From Gemmatimonadota bacterium (GTDB taxonomy: Bacteria; Gemmatimonadota; Gemmatimonadetes; Gemmatimonadales; GWC2-71-9), in NCBI GenBank assembly GCA_017889745.1, contig JAGGAG010000001.1, forward strand, positions 1-58,511: a stretch of DNA of 58,511 bases. Reading direction: 5' to 3'. Below are positions 28,037-35,983 of this stretch, in pieces. The position numbers and the translations under genes are program-made. Position 1 is the first letter of the stretch. Every line of letters starts with the position of its first letter. The notes beneath the pieces were generated by a model. That model saw nothing but the letters and a program-made list of their open reading frames with translations. It was not told the origin of the DNA and did not search any database.

Positions 28037-29175
28037 CACAGCCCCCCGGCGAGCAGCACGGCGCCGTTGCGCACCACGGTGATGTAGACCTGCTTGTCGG
28101 CCACGTCACCCAGGGAATCGAAGGCGATCCTCCCGGTGGCTCCCTCGAACGGGGCCGCACCATGGCCCACCCGGTCCATCGCCCGACGCACGCTCTCGCG
28201 GTTCGGGCCACCTTCCTCTATCACGCGGGCCAGCAGATTCACCGCATCGTACGTGGCGGCGGCGGGCTGGTTCGGTACCGGCGCGTCGGGATACTTCTGG
28301 GCATAGGCAGCGACGAACTTCCGGTTGGCCGAGGTGTTGAGGCTCGGGTGATACGCCGCGCTCACGTACGTGCCCTCCGCGAGCTGGCCGGCCTCCTCGA
28401 TACCCTCGAGGCCGTCCCCGCCGAGCATCGGCACCTCGAGCTTGAGTCCACGCGCGCCCCGCAGGATCGACTCGGCGTCGGGCCGGTTGCCGGCGACGAA
28501 GAGGAACTGCGGGCGCTGCAGCCTGGCCAGCCGCTCGAGTTGCGGCTCGACGTCGGGCGTGGTGCCCAGGTAGGGCTCCATGCCGACGAGCCGCCCGCCG
28601 CGGTCCTTGAGGTTCGCGGCGAACGCCTGCCGGATGCCACGGCCGTAGTCGTCATCCAGGTAGAAGACGCCGCCCTGCTTGAGCTGGAGACGGTCCGTGA
28701 CCCACCGCGCGAGCGCCGCGCCGTGCGCGAGGTCGCTGGGACACATCCTGAAGATGTAGGGGCCCGCGCCGCTGACCTCGGGTGCCGAGGAGGAGGGGGT
28801 AACGGCGACGAGCGGCCGCGAGCCTCCGTTGTAGATCGCGGCGGCCGCGAGGGTGGTGCCGGAGAAAAGGTGCCCGACGACCGCGACCGCCTCGGATGAG
28901 TACAATTCCCCGGCGACCCGGACGGCAGAGTCGGGGTTGGCGAAATCGTCGCGCTCGATGAGGGCGAGTGGCCGCCCGCGCACGCCGCCACGCGCGTTGA
29001 TTTCCTCGACGGCGAGCCGGGCGGCGCGCCGCATCGGTTCGCCGATGGGATCCGAGAGGGCGCCGGTGACGCCGATATAGATGGGGCGTTCAGTGCGGCT
29101 GCAGCCGGCGAGCCAGCCGGACAGCAGCAGGGCCAGCACCGGCACCGCGCGCTTGACGTGCGGTAGAATGACCAT
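28036..29175 (-). CDS. Periplasmic amino-acid-type binding lipoprotein (LivJ/Peripla_BP_6 family)
   Basis: 379-aa type I periplasmic binding protein. The signal peptide VKRAVPVLALLLSGWLAGC ends in a lipobox (LAGC). The bilobed fold shows IGVTGALSDPIGEPMRRAAR, ARGGVRGRPLALIERDDFAN, VVGHLFSGTTLAAAAIYN and ATYDAVNLLARVIEEGG, as in LivJ-type receptors for branched-chain amino acids or amides. No ABC permease or ATPase gene is nearby. Instead the stop overlaps the start of a chemoreceptor gene, which suggests it presents ligand to that receptor. The ligand is unknown. Confidence 0.88.
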   Translation of the reverse strand: MVILPHVKRAVPVLALLLSGWLAGCSRTERPIYIGVTGALSDPIGEPMRRAARLAVEEINARGGVRGRPLALIERDDFANPDSAVRVAGELYSSEAVAVVGHLFSGTTLAAAAIYNGGSRPLVAVTPSSSAPEVSGAGPYIFRMCPSDLAHGAALARWVTDRLQLKQGGVFYLDDDYGRGIRQAFAANLKDRGGRLVGMEPYLGTTPDVEPQLERLARLQRPQFLFVAGNRPDAESILRGARGLKLEVPMLGGDGLEGIEEAGQLAEGTYVSAAYHPSLNTSANRKFVAAYAQKYPDAPVPNQPAAATYDAVNLLARVIEEGGPNRESVRRAMDRVGHGAAPFEGATGRIAFDSLGDVADKQVYITVVRNGAVLLAGGL

Positions 29176-29206
29176 TGAGCGGGGAGGCTACTCCCCGGTC
29201 CACCGA

Positions 29207-29482
29207 ATGGCAATACCCGCACCTGCCGCTGTCTTCGACTTGCACGGCCTGACCGTACTGGACGCTGCCACCAGCGCCGAGCGCTTCCTGCGCGCCCAGC
29301 GCAAAGCCCGCCCCGGTGCCACGGTGCGGCTCATCACCGGCCGGGGCCGGTCGGGCGGGGGCGCGCCAGTGCGCACGCGCGTGCGCACGCTGCTTCGCAC
29401 CCTCGAGGCGCAGGGCAGCGTGGTGAGGAGCTTCGAGCTGGAGGACAGCGAGGGAAGTTTCCTGGTGAGACTCGCCGGCTAA
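29207..29482 (+). CDS. Stand-alone Smr-domain protein
   Basis: 91-aa protein consisting almost entirely of a Smr domain: DLHGLTVLDA near residue 9 (the DLHG motif) and ITGRGRSGGGAPVRTRV (the TGxG motif) at about 44-60. Smr domains nick or cleave nucleic acid; they occur at the C-terminus of MutS2 and alone in YdaL/YfcN-like proteins and SmrB. Start uncertain: ATG 29207 has no good SD, and an in-frame ATG at 29168 would overlap the start of the divergent binding-protein gene. Its last 4 bp overlap the end of the next, convergent gene. Confidence 0.82.
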   Translation: MAIPAPAAVFDLHGLTVLDAATSAERFLRAQRKARPGATVRLITGRGRSGGGAPVRTRVRTLLRTLEAQGSVVRSFELEDSEGSFLVRLAG

Positions 29483-30114
29483 CGCGCCGGCGAGGCCTCG
29501 ATCCCCTGCACCACCGATGTGTCAGCGGCGGGCTTGATGGCCGGGGCCTTTTTGGCGGTCGCCGCCTTCTTCGCCGGCGCGGGTGCCTTCTGCGGCGTGC
29601 CGCGGCGGGCGGTCCAGGCGTCGAGCACGTTGCCGTCGATGAGTGCCACGGAGGTGGCCTTGGCCCCCTGCTGTGCGCGCCACGTCAGCCGGATCATCGT
29701 ACCCTTCCGCACCCACTGCATCATCCACTGGGAATTCTGCGCCTTCGCGTTGACGCGGCCGTAGCGCCGTTCGAGTGAGCTGCGCAACTGGTCCAGCTCG
29801 TCGGGCGCGAGGTTGCCCGCAATGGTAAGCACACTGGTGACGCTGTCGACCGCTGACATCCAGAGCTCGAGCGGTTCGGCGGCCTCGGGCACGCTCACCG
29901 TGGCGCGGCATTCCTCCACCCGGGTATCGACCTTCGAGCGGTCACAACGAAGGTTGCCGCCATCCCGATCGGCGATGGTTTCCGCCACGACGCGCACCGG
30001 CGCACCCGCCCTGATGCCGAACACCATCAGCGGGTCGGTGGCCGGGGCCGCCTGCGCCGCGAGGGGCGCTGGCACGAGCACGAGCAGGAAGAGCCTGAGA
30101 GCTGTACGGATCAC
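29479..30114 (-). CDS. Hypothetical exported protein
   Basis: 211 aa with a clear Sec signal (MIRTALRLFLLVLVPAPLAA then QAAPA). The mature part has two Cys (NLRCDRSKVD and VEECRATVSV), probably a disulfide, and mixed alpha/beta character (LDQLRSSLERRYGRVNAK; GTMIRLTWRAQQG). The last 40 residues are an Ala/Lys/Pro-rich low-complexity tail (KKAATAKKAPAIKPAADTSV). No family recognised. The region upstream holds a 16-nt palindrome CGCCCCGGCCGGGGCG (30162-30177) and the csp terminator. Confidence 0.65.
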   Translation of the reverse strand: MIRTALRLFLLVLVPAPLAAQAAPATDPLMVFGIRAGAPVRVVAETIADRDGGNLRCDRSKVDTRVEECRATVSVPEAAEPLELWMSAVDSVTSVLTIAGNLAPDELDQLRSSLERRYGRVNAKAQNSQWMMQWVRKGTMIRLTWRAQQGAKATSVALIDGNVLDAWTARRGTPQKAPAPAKKAATAKKAPAIKPAADTSVVQGIEASPAR

Positions 30115-30186
30115 GCGTTACCCCGGCAGGACAGGATACGTCCAGTTGCGTGCAAGGAATGCGCCCCGGCCGGGGCGGGAGGTGCG

Positions 30187-30214
30187 CCGGTGACCCGGTA
30201 CCCCGGGTCACCGG
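30187..30214 (-). terminator. Terminator hairpin after the cold-shock gene
   Basis: CCGGTGACCCGG and CCGGGTCACCGG are perfect 12-bp arms around a 4-nt loop, starting 10 bp past the csp stop codon. There is no U-run after it on the minus strand. A second, shorter palindrome follows at 30162-30177. Confidence 0.65.
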
Positions 30215-30223
30215 TCTGAATGC

Positions 30224-30424
30224 TCATGCCCTGCGGACGTTGGCCGCCTGAAGCCCCTTGGGGCCCTCCACGACCTCGAACTCCACCGGATCGCCCTCGG
30301 CGAGCGAGCGGAAGCCGTCCATCTGGATGGCAGTGTGATGAACGAACACGTCCTTCCCACCGTCCTGCGCTATGAACCCGAATCCCTTCGCATCATTGAA
30401 CCACTTCACCTTGCCCGTCGCCAT
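30224..30424 (-). CDS. Cold-shock protein, CspA family
   Basis: 66-aa single OB-fold RNA chaperone. RNP1 is KGFGFIAQD (residues 13-21) and RNP2 is DVFVHHTAI (25-33). The opening MATGKVKWFNDAKG and ending GPKGLQAANVRR are standard. GAGGCC lies about 8 bases upstream of ATG 30424. The 227 bp between this start and the end of the upstream gene could include the long 5' leader typical of csp mRNAs; no cold-box is claimed. Confidence 0.97.
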   Translation of the reverse strand: MATGKVKWFNDAKGFGFIAQDGGKDVFVHHTAIQMDGFRSLAEGDPVEFEVVEGPKGLQAANVRRA

Positions 30425-30604
30425 CGGAATGGCCTCATCTTGGGGAGCGTACAGCTCCGGTCCGGCGGCCGGTCGGAATGGCCGGCCCCAAAATGGAAGC
30501 GCGCCGATCAGGGCGGGGTGCCCGTCGGCGCGGCTGGAAGCCAAGGACCTGTCGAGGCATGCCACTGCATATCCTAAGCTTCCGGCTGCCATGGCATTTG
30601 TCAA

Positions 30605-30635
30605 TGCAGCCGGGCGGGGTACCCGCCCGGCTGCA
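30605..30635 (-). terminator. Strong stem-loop downstream of the aminotransferase gene
   Basis: TGCAGCCGGGCGGG and CCCGCCCGGCTGCA form a perfect 14-bp stem with a 3-nt loop (GTA). It starts 17 bp beyond the stop codon at 30652 on the minus strand. There is no U-tract, so it may be an atypical intrinsic terminator or a 3'-end stabiliser. Confidence 0.6.
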
Positions 30636-30651
30636 AATCGCTGCACCAGCG

Positions 30652-31929
30652 TCAGGTAATCCCGGTCCGGATCGCGGTGGACACCCGGGTGGTGAAGGTG
30701 TCGATCTCGGCCGGCGTCGTGTACACGTTGGGCGTGATCCGGAGCCCGCTGAACTGGGGATGGACGATGAGCGTGGTGACGATGCGGTGCTGGTTCAGGA
30801 GCCATGCCTGCAGCCGGGCGGGGTCGAGGCCCGCGATGCTGACGAACCCGATGGCCGCGCTGTCGGGTGAATTGAGGGGGGTCAGCACCTTCACGCGATC
30901 GCTCTGCGCGAGGAGCGGCATGGCCCATCGATCACGCAGGTAGCGCAGGCGGGCCACCTTGCGATCGGCTCCGATCGCCTGGTGAAAGGTGAGCGCCACG
31001 CTGATCGCGTTGTGGTTCGCAGCCGGGTGGGTGCCGATCTCCTCGTACTTCCGGATGTTGGCGTTCATGTCGGCGGGTGCGGCCATCATCGGCCAGAGGC
31101 CGGGGATCTGGTTGCGCCGCACGGAGAGGAACCCGGTGCCGATCGGCGCCAGCAGCCACTTGTGCAGGCTGGTGCCGTAGTAGTCGCAGTCGAGGGCGTC
31201 GCGGTCGAACGGGAAGTGTGCGAAGGCGTGGGCGCCGTCCACGAACACCGCGATGCCTTTGGGCCGCGCCATCGCAATGATGTCGCGCACCGGCAGGATC
31301 TGCCCCGTGAGGTTGGTGATGTGCGGGAGTTCGATGACACGCGTGCGCGGGGTCACGGCCTCCGCGAAGCGGTCTACCATGTACTGGTGCGACGGGGGAG
31401 GCACCTCGAAGGAGATCGTCCTGATCACGATGCCGTCGCGGCGCGCGCGCTGGTCCCAGGTGGTGAGCATCCGGCCATAGTTCTGGTCGGTGACGATGAC
31501 CTCGTCGCCCCGGCGCATGTCGAGGCCGAGGATCATGATCTCGTTGGCCTCGGAGGCATTGCGGGTAATCGCCATTTCCTCCGCGTCACAGCCGAACTCT
31601 CCCGCCAGGCTGGTCCGCACCGACTCGACCCTTGGCTCGAGCGTGCGCCACATGTTCTCCACCGGCAGCTCATTCGAGAAGCGGAGGTCGCGTATCATCT
31701 GGTCCAGCACCACCGTCGGTGACGGGCACACACCCCCGTTGTTGAGGTTGATCATGGTGCGGTCGCAATCAAAGGCGCGCTGGATCACTGCCCAATAGTC
31801 CTCATCGTCTGGCGCGCCGCCGGTGGGCCCGGAGGCGTGAGCCTGCGCCAGGTAGCGGATCGCCTTGGGCGAGAATGCCGGGGCGGCGACGGCGAGAGAA
31901 CTGACGAAGGTGCGGCGGTCGACCATCAT
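30652..31929 (-). CDS. Class V aminotransferase-fold PLP enzyme with Tat signal (isopenicillin N epimerase-like)
   Basis: 425-aa fold-type I PLP enzyme. The N-terminus MMVDRRTFVSSLAVAAPAFS is a twin-arginine signal, so it should be exported folded with its cofactor. PLP-site elements: TRNASEANEIMILGL (phosphate grip), VFVDGAHAFAHFPFD (Asp and His stacking on the ring) and the Schiff-base Lys in YYGTSLHKWLLAPIGTG. The overall pattern resembles the isopenicillin N epimerase-like/CsdB-like subgroup rather than NifS (no catalytic Cys loop). ATG 31929 begins the Tat signal; the frame stays open further upstream but without coding character. Substrate unknown. Confidence 0.85.
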   Translation of the reverse strand: MMVDRRTFVSSLAVAAPAFSPKAIRYLAQAHASGPTGGAPDDEDYWAVIQRAFDCDRTMINLNNGGVCPSPTVVLDQMIRDLRFSNELPVENMWRTLEPRVESVRTSLAGEFGCDAEEMAITRNASEANEIMILGLDMRRGDEVIVTDQNYGRMLTTWDQRARRDGIVIRTISFEVPPPSHQYMVDRFAEAVTPRTRVIELPHITNLTGQILPVRDIIAMARPKGIAVFVDGAHAFAHFPFDRDALDCDYYGTSLHKWLLAPIGTGFLSVRRNQIPGLWPMMAAPADMNANIRKYEEIGTHPAANHNAISVALTFHQAIGADRKVARLRYLRDRWAMPLLAQSDRVKVLTPLNSPDSAAIGFVSIAGLDPARLQAWLLNQHRIVTTLIVHPQFSGLRITPNVYTTPAEIDTFTTRVSTAIRTGIT

Positions 31930-32035
31930 GGACTCGGTGACGAGGTAGATTGGATAATGCGGGGCCGGCGCCCGAACGGCCAGCGCCAGCCCACGATTCC
32001 CGCGTCCGTGCCGACCAACCCGGTTCCGCCATCCC

Positions 32036-34048
32036 ATGTTGCTCACCCTGATCCTCGTGCTGCAGCAGCCGGCACAGCAGCCCGCTGCGCCCCCGGTTGC
32101 GCCCCCGCCTCCCGCCGTCAGCAGGCCGGCGTCACCCATCGCGCGGGTGCAGGTAGAGCCCGGCGACGTCGCAGTGCAGGCGGGCGACACCGTGCGGCTG
32201 CGGGCGGTGGCGTACGACTCGGGCGGGCGCGCCATTCCCGGCACGACCACGAAATGGTTCCAGGCGAGCCACGGCTTCGAGGGCCGCGTCAGTGACGATG
32301 GCCTGGTCACGGCCGGGTCCACCGGCGCCATGCGAGTCGCCGCGGTGACGAGTGTCGCCGGCAGCAAGCCCACCACCACGTTCACGCGCATCACCATCCT
32401 GCCGCCGCCGGCGGCGCGGATCGCCGTGGAGCCGGTGGTGAAGCGCCTCTACGCAGGACAGGCGCTGTCACTGGGCGCCGTGCCATTCGCCGCCAACAAC
32501 GACCGCCGGTACGACCTGGTTACCTGGGAGTCGGATGCGCCCGGTGTGGTCTCCGTCACGCCGGCTGGGCGTATCACGGCGCTGCGCCCGGGTCGCGCCA
32601 CCATCACGGCGCGCGCCGGGCGGGCGAGCCGGGCGATTCCCCTGTTGGTTGAGACCAATCCCGCGGCAACCCTCGTCCTTACGCCAGCCGATACCTCGGT
32701 GCGCACCGGCGACGTGGTGCGGTTGGGCGTCGCCGCGAGCACATCGTCGGGCAAGCGCGTGCCCGATGTGGTGCCGGAGTTCCTCGTCAGTCCGGGCGGC
32801 GCGGTGGTGGATGCCGACGGCGCCTTCGTGGCGAATGAGCCCGGCACCTATCGCGTCGTTGCTTCCTTCGCCGGTCGCACGGCCGACGCGACGATCACCG
32901 CCCGGCCGCGCGACGCCGCGCGGCCCGCCACCGTGCTGGGTCGGCTGCCGGTCCGCGGCTTCAACTCCACCGAATTCTGGCTCCACCCCGATGGCCGCCA
33001 CGGGTACCTCGCCACGCTGGGCGATCGCCTCTACGCGATGGACCTCAGCGACCCCGCGAAGCCGGTCATTACCGACTCGGTGATGGTGGACGCACGCGTG
33101 ATCAACGACGTCATGACCACGGAGGACGGCAAGTTCGGCGTGATGACGCGCGAGGGGGCGAGCTCGCGGAAGAACGGCATCGTCGTGCTGTCGTTCGAGG
33201 ATCCGGCTCATCCGGTGCAGGTGGCGGAGTTCACCGAGACCGTGACCGGTGGCGTGCACAGCACCTTCATCTATCGCGGCTACGTGTACCTCACCGACGA
33301 CGCGACGGGATCAATGCGGGTCATCGATATCCGCGATCCGTACCATCCGTCGCAGGTGGCGCGCTGGGAGACGCCCCGCACCGAGGCGGGGCGCATGCTG
33401 CACGACATCGACGTGCAGGACGGCCTCGCCTACCTCAGCTACTGGAACGACGGCCTCGTCATCCTCGACGTCGGCAGCGGCATCAGGGGAGGCAGCCCGG
33501 AGAGTCCGCAGCTGGTGTCGCAGCTCAAGTACGACCTGAACGCACTGTATCGCGACGTGGAGGCGGTAGGAGGGCCGGGTTTCATCCGGGGGACGCATAC
33601 CGCCTGGCGGAGCGGGCGGTACGTGTTCGTCGGCGACGAGGTCTTCTCGGCGAAGCCGGTGGGCAATCTCGGGCCGATCGGCCTGGGACGCGCCTACGGG
33701 CGCCTGCATGTGGTGGATGTCTCCGATATCAGCGCACCCCGTCTCGTGGCGTGGTACGAGCCGAAGGACGGGGGAGCCCACAACGTCTGGGTGGCGGGGG
33801 ACACGCTGTATCTCGGGGACTACCAGGGAGGCCTCCGGGTCGTGGACGTGTCGGGCGAGTTGCGTGGGGACCTGCAACAGCAGGGACGGGAGATCGCGCA
33901 CGTTGCCACCGGCGACGCGGACGGCCACATCCCGAATGCGCCGCTCACGTGGGGAGCGGTCTATCGCAACGGCCGGATCTACGTCCCGGACATGAACTCG
34001 GGGCTCTGGGTGGTGAAGGTGGAAGGATCGGCGGTGGGCGTGCCGTAA
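32036..34048 (+). CDS. Secreted Big2 (Ig-like) plus LVIVD-repeat protein
   Basis: 670-aa exported protein. A short signal (MLLTLILVLQQPAQQ) leads into a Pro-rich linker. Three Ig-like units span about 35-300. The second is a clear Big2 domain (VTWESDAPGVVSVTPAGRIT then ALRPGRATITA). From about residue 300 the sequence is a beta-propeller of LVIVD-type repeats: DRLYAMDLSDPAKPVI, GYVYLTDDATGSMRVIDIRD, GLAYLSYWNDGLVILDVGSG, GRLHVVDVSDISAPRLVAWY, DTLYLGDYQGGLRVVDVSGE and GRIYVPDMNSGLWVVKVEG. Such propellers are surface or periplasmic and of unknown activity. Divergent from the Tat aminotransferase, 106 bp apart. Confidence 0.88.
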   Translation: MLLTLILVLQQPAQQPAAPPVAPPPPAVSRPASPIARVQVEPGDVAVQAGDTVRLRAVAYDSGGRAIPGTTTKWFQASHGFEGRVSDDGLVTAGSTGAMRVAAVTSVAGSKPTTTFTRITILPPPAARIAVEPVVKRLYAGQALSLGAVPFAANNDRRYDLVTWESDAPGVVSVTPAGRITALRPGRATITARAGRASRAIPLLVETNPAATLVLTPADTSVRTGDVVRLGVAASTSSGKRVPDVVPEFLVSPGGAVVDADGAFVANEPGTYRVVASFAGRTADATITARPRDAARPATVLGRLPVRGFNSTEFWLHPDGRHGYLATLGDRLYAMDLSDPAKPVITDSVMVDARVINDVMTTEDGKFGVMTREGASSRKNGIVVLSFEDPAHPVQVAEFTETVTGGVHSTFIYRGYVYLTDDATGSMRVIDIRDPYHPSQVARWETPRTEAGRMLHDIDVQDGLAYLSYWNDGLVILDVGSGIRGGSPESPQLVSQLKYDLNALYRDVEAVGGPGFIRGTHTAWRSGRYVFVGDEVFSAKPVGNLGPIGLGRAYGRLHVVDVSDISAPRLVAWYEPKDGGAHNVWVAGDTLYLGDYQGGLRVVDVSGELRGDLQQQGREIAHVATGDADGHIPNAPLTWGAVYRNGRIYVPDMNSGLWVVKVEGSAVGVP

Positions 34049-34241
34049 GGGGCGGGGCGGCTATATTTGCCCGCCTTGCCGCGGTCCCAGTCGCTCACCG
34101 GCCGCACCTTCGGCCATCGCGCCCGGGGACTCGCCCACTTTCGTTCCGGGCAGGCGAGGCACGCCGCGGGCATGGCAAGCTCACTCTTCGCGGGCGGGGA
34201 CGACGATCCCGGCTGGCGCCAATCGAGGTCGGACTCGAATC

Positions 34242-34844
34242 ATGACGCGTGCGTTCTTCGCGGCTGTATTGCTGGCATTCATCGGTACACCTCAGCTCCG
34301 GGCCCAGGCGCCAACGAGCCAGCGGGAGCCCGCCGCGGCCCTGCCCCAGGTGTACAAGCCGGAGCAACTCACTCCCGTGCAACGGCAGGCGCGCGACGCC
34401 GTGTCGAACCTGCGCGACTCGGTGTCGGCGGCCGGCGGCGCGCTCGCACGCCTCAGCGCCGACGTGCAGACGACGTCGCCCCAGGTGCTGGAGAGCCGCG
34501 CGAGCACCGTCGTCGACCGCTGCGCGGCGGCGGAGCGCCAGCGGACCAGTTCGGTCACGCAACTGTCCACGGCGGCACTGACCACCGAGGGCGAGCTCAA
34601 GGCACGGAAGGACATGCTGAAGGAGATGAGCAAGCTCAAGAAGTCGCTGGACCAGTGCCACGCGACCTACCAGCCGCTCGCGCAGCGCGGCAAGGGCCAG
34701 GAAGTGCGGGACTACGGCCCCTCACGCGCGAAGCCCATCCTCGCCGGGTTCCAGACGTTCGACCAGTCGCTGAAGCCGTTCGCAAAGGCGATGCAGATCC
34801 AGTTCCGTCCCCTGCTCAACGCGGGCAAGTCGCCGCTGGACTGA
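34242..34844 (+). CDS. Hypothetical exported helical protein
   Basis: 200 aa with a Sec signal (MTRAFFAAVLLAFIGTPQLRAQ). The mature part is helical and probably coiled (LTPVQRQARDAVSNLRDSVS; GELKARKDMLKEMSKLKKSL) with two Cys (DRCAAAE, DQCHATY) that could pair. No family recognised. The upstream 193 bp contain CTATATTTG near 34060, a possible -10. Confidence 0.6.
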   Translation: MTRAFFAAVLLAFIGTPQLRAQAPTSQREPAAALPQVYKPEQLTPVQRQARDAVSNLRDSVSAAGGALARLSADVQTTSPQVLESRASTVVDRCAAAERQRTSSVTQLSTAALTTEGELKARKDMLKEMSKLKKSLDQCHATYQPLAQRGKGQEVRDYGPSRAKPILAGFQTFDQSLKPFAKAMQIQFRPLLNAGKSPLD

Positions 34845-34853
34845 GTGGAGAAC

Positions 34854-34944
34854 GTGGAGAGTCTGCACGGGCTGGTGTAAACATCGTCCACATGCTGTGG
34901 ACGGACTGGGCAGGTACCGTGCGGGGCAGGGGTTAGCTCTCCAC
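34854..34944 (+). other. Nested inverted repeats, possible structured RNA
   Basis: Three concentric helices can form. GTGGAGAG (34854-34861) pairs with CTCTCCAC (34937-34944). CTGCACGG (34863-34870) pairs with CCGTGCGG (34917-34924), with one G.U. CGTCCACA (34885-34892) pairs with TGTGGACG (34896-34903) around TGC. It begins 10 bp after the stop of the exported helical protein gene, so it may be its 3' structure or a separate RNA. Confidence 0.5.
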
Positions 34945-35402
34945 AAAGTGAACATGCAGATGTGACGTAAGCCGAAGAAAATCAGGCACTTGCGCCCTCT
35001 CGAGGATGCCATAGCTTAGGATCACGCGCTGACCACTGGAGCACCGGAACCTCGGTTTCGGAAGCAAGTGGTCGGCGGGTTCGAGCGGCGCGTCGGAGGA
35101 GGCTGCCAGGGCTCACAAGGCTGGGCGGCCAATGATTCCGGTGATCACTCCGGCTCGAACAGGTGGAGCCAGTCGCGCGCTCCATCCGCCCCGATGTGGC
35201 GCCTCGGGATGCAGTGCGAAGGGTTGGTCCGCGACCCGATCCGACTCGCAGCGCTCGTGTTGATGAACCAGGCAGGATGGCCATCCAGTCTGGGGATGGA
35301 AGCCGAAGCCCTGCGCGAGCCCTACGGTGACGCATCAGTCACCGATGGCCGACGGGAGAAGAACGGCGGCGGTAACGCTCCGACTTCGGGTAATCAGCAT
35401 GG

Positions 35403-35446
35403 GGAACGGCCGACAGGGCTCCGGGCTCTGCGGCCGTTTCCGTTTT
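35403..35446 (+). terminator. Terminator-like hairpin without an assigned upstream gene
   Basis: GGAACGGCCG (from 35403) pairs with CGGCCGTTTCC (to 35441), with one bulged T. Inside, CAGGGC pairs with GCTCTG (one G.U) around TCCGG. TTTT follows at 35443-35446. This is the layout of a rightward intrinsic terminator, yet no plus-strand gene ends nearby. Confidence 0.5.
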
Positions 35447-35602
35447 CCGCCCTCTCCGTTTCGCACTCGTGCTTACCCGGTATCGCGATTGACGTGGTGA
35501 CCTGCCGGCCGCGCGCAGGCGAATGCTGTCGGTCAACGGCGTCGCGACCATGCTCGCGACGATGCATGGTCGTGGAGGGGGCCCGGCGATAGCTTGTACG
35601 CC

Positions 35603-35983
35603 ATGGTCCTCCATGTGCTCGTGGTGTCACCGGACGAGGCGCGCCGCAGCGCGCTGACCACCGCGTTGCTGGCGGCGGGACACCGGGCGGTCGGGGCGGA
35701 GAGCGGTGCCGTTGGCGCGGCGGCCCTGACGGAGCCGGGGCTCGATGCCGTCGTGGTTGACCTCCATGCGCCGGAACTGGATGGTGCGGCGCTGCGTGCC
35801 GTGCTCGACCCCGCCACGCCCCCGACTCCGGATTCCCTCGACGACGCCGAGCGGCGGCACATCGCACTGGTGCTGCACCACACCGGCGGCAACAAGCGCC
35901 AGGCCGCGCTCCTGCTGGGCATTTCCCGCTCGACCCTGCTGCACAAGGTGCGCAGGTACCGGATCGTCACGGCCCGCTCCTGA
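35603..35983 (+). CDS. Half-receiver/Fis-type HTH regulator
   Basis: 126 aa. Residues 2-60 look like the first half of a response-regulator receiver (LHVLVVSPDEARRSALTTAL; phospho-Asp region AVVVDLHAPELDG), but the domain breaks off after about 60 residues. A Pro-rich linker (PATPPTPDSL) follows. The C-terminus is a Fis/NtrC-type HTH (AERRHIALVLHHTGGNKRQAA then LLLGISRSTLLHKVRRY). The first acidic pair is also degenerate (SPDEA for DDE). The sigma-54 AAA+ module of NtrC proteins is absent. ATG 35603 is chosen; TTG 35594 is possible. Its end overlaps the convergent pseudopilin gene by 17 bp. Confidence 0.75.
   Translation: MVLHVLVVSPDEARRSALTTALLAAGHRAVGAESGAVGAAALTEPGLDAVVVDLHAPELDGAALRAVLDPATPPTPDSLDDAERRHIALVLHHTGGNKRQAALLLGISRSTLLHKVRRYRIVTARS

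Larger units (their letters stand above)
34845..35602. other. 758-bp gap with structured DNA, no convincing gene
   Basis: Open frames here on both strands (e.g. 35068-35592 on plus, 34982-35335 on minus) have atypical composition and no recognisable domain. I found no match to tRNA, tmRNA, SRP, 6S or RNase P RNA cores. It contains a nested inverted-repeat structure at 34854-34944, an A+T-richer patch at 34935-34985, and a terminator-like hairpin at 35403-35446. A noncoding transcript or a decayed insertion are both possible. Confidence 0.5.

Noticed and set aside
34885..34946. DnaA-box-like TCCACA/TGTGGA motifs (7/9 to TTATCCACA), possible origin
   Set aside because: Each is a part of inverted-repeat arms, none is a full consensus box, there is no A+T-rich unwinding region of length, and no dnaA, dnaN or gidA nearby.
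35068..35592. Plus-strand ORF in the 34.8-35.6 kb gap, considered as a transposase or group II intron remnant
   Set aside because: No reverse-transcriptase, transposase or intron domain V pattern could be found; composition is atypical but no homology is visible.
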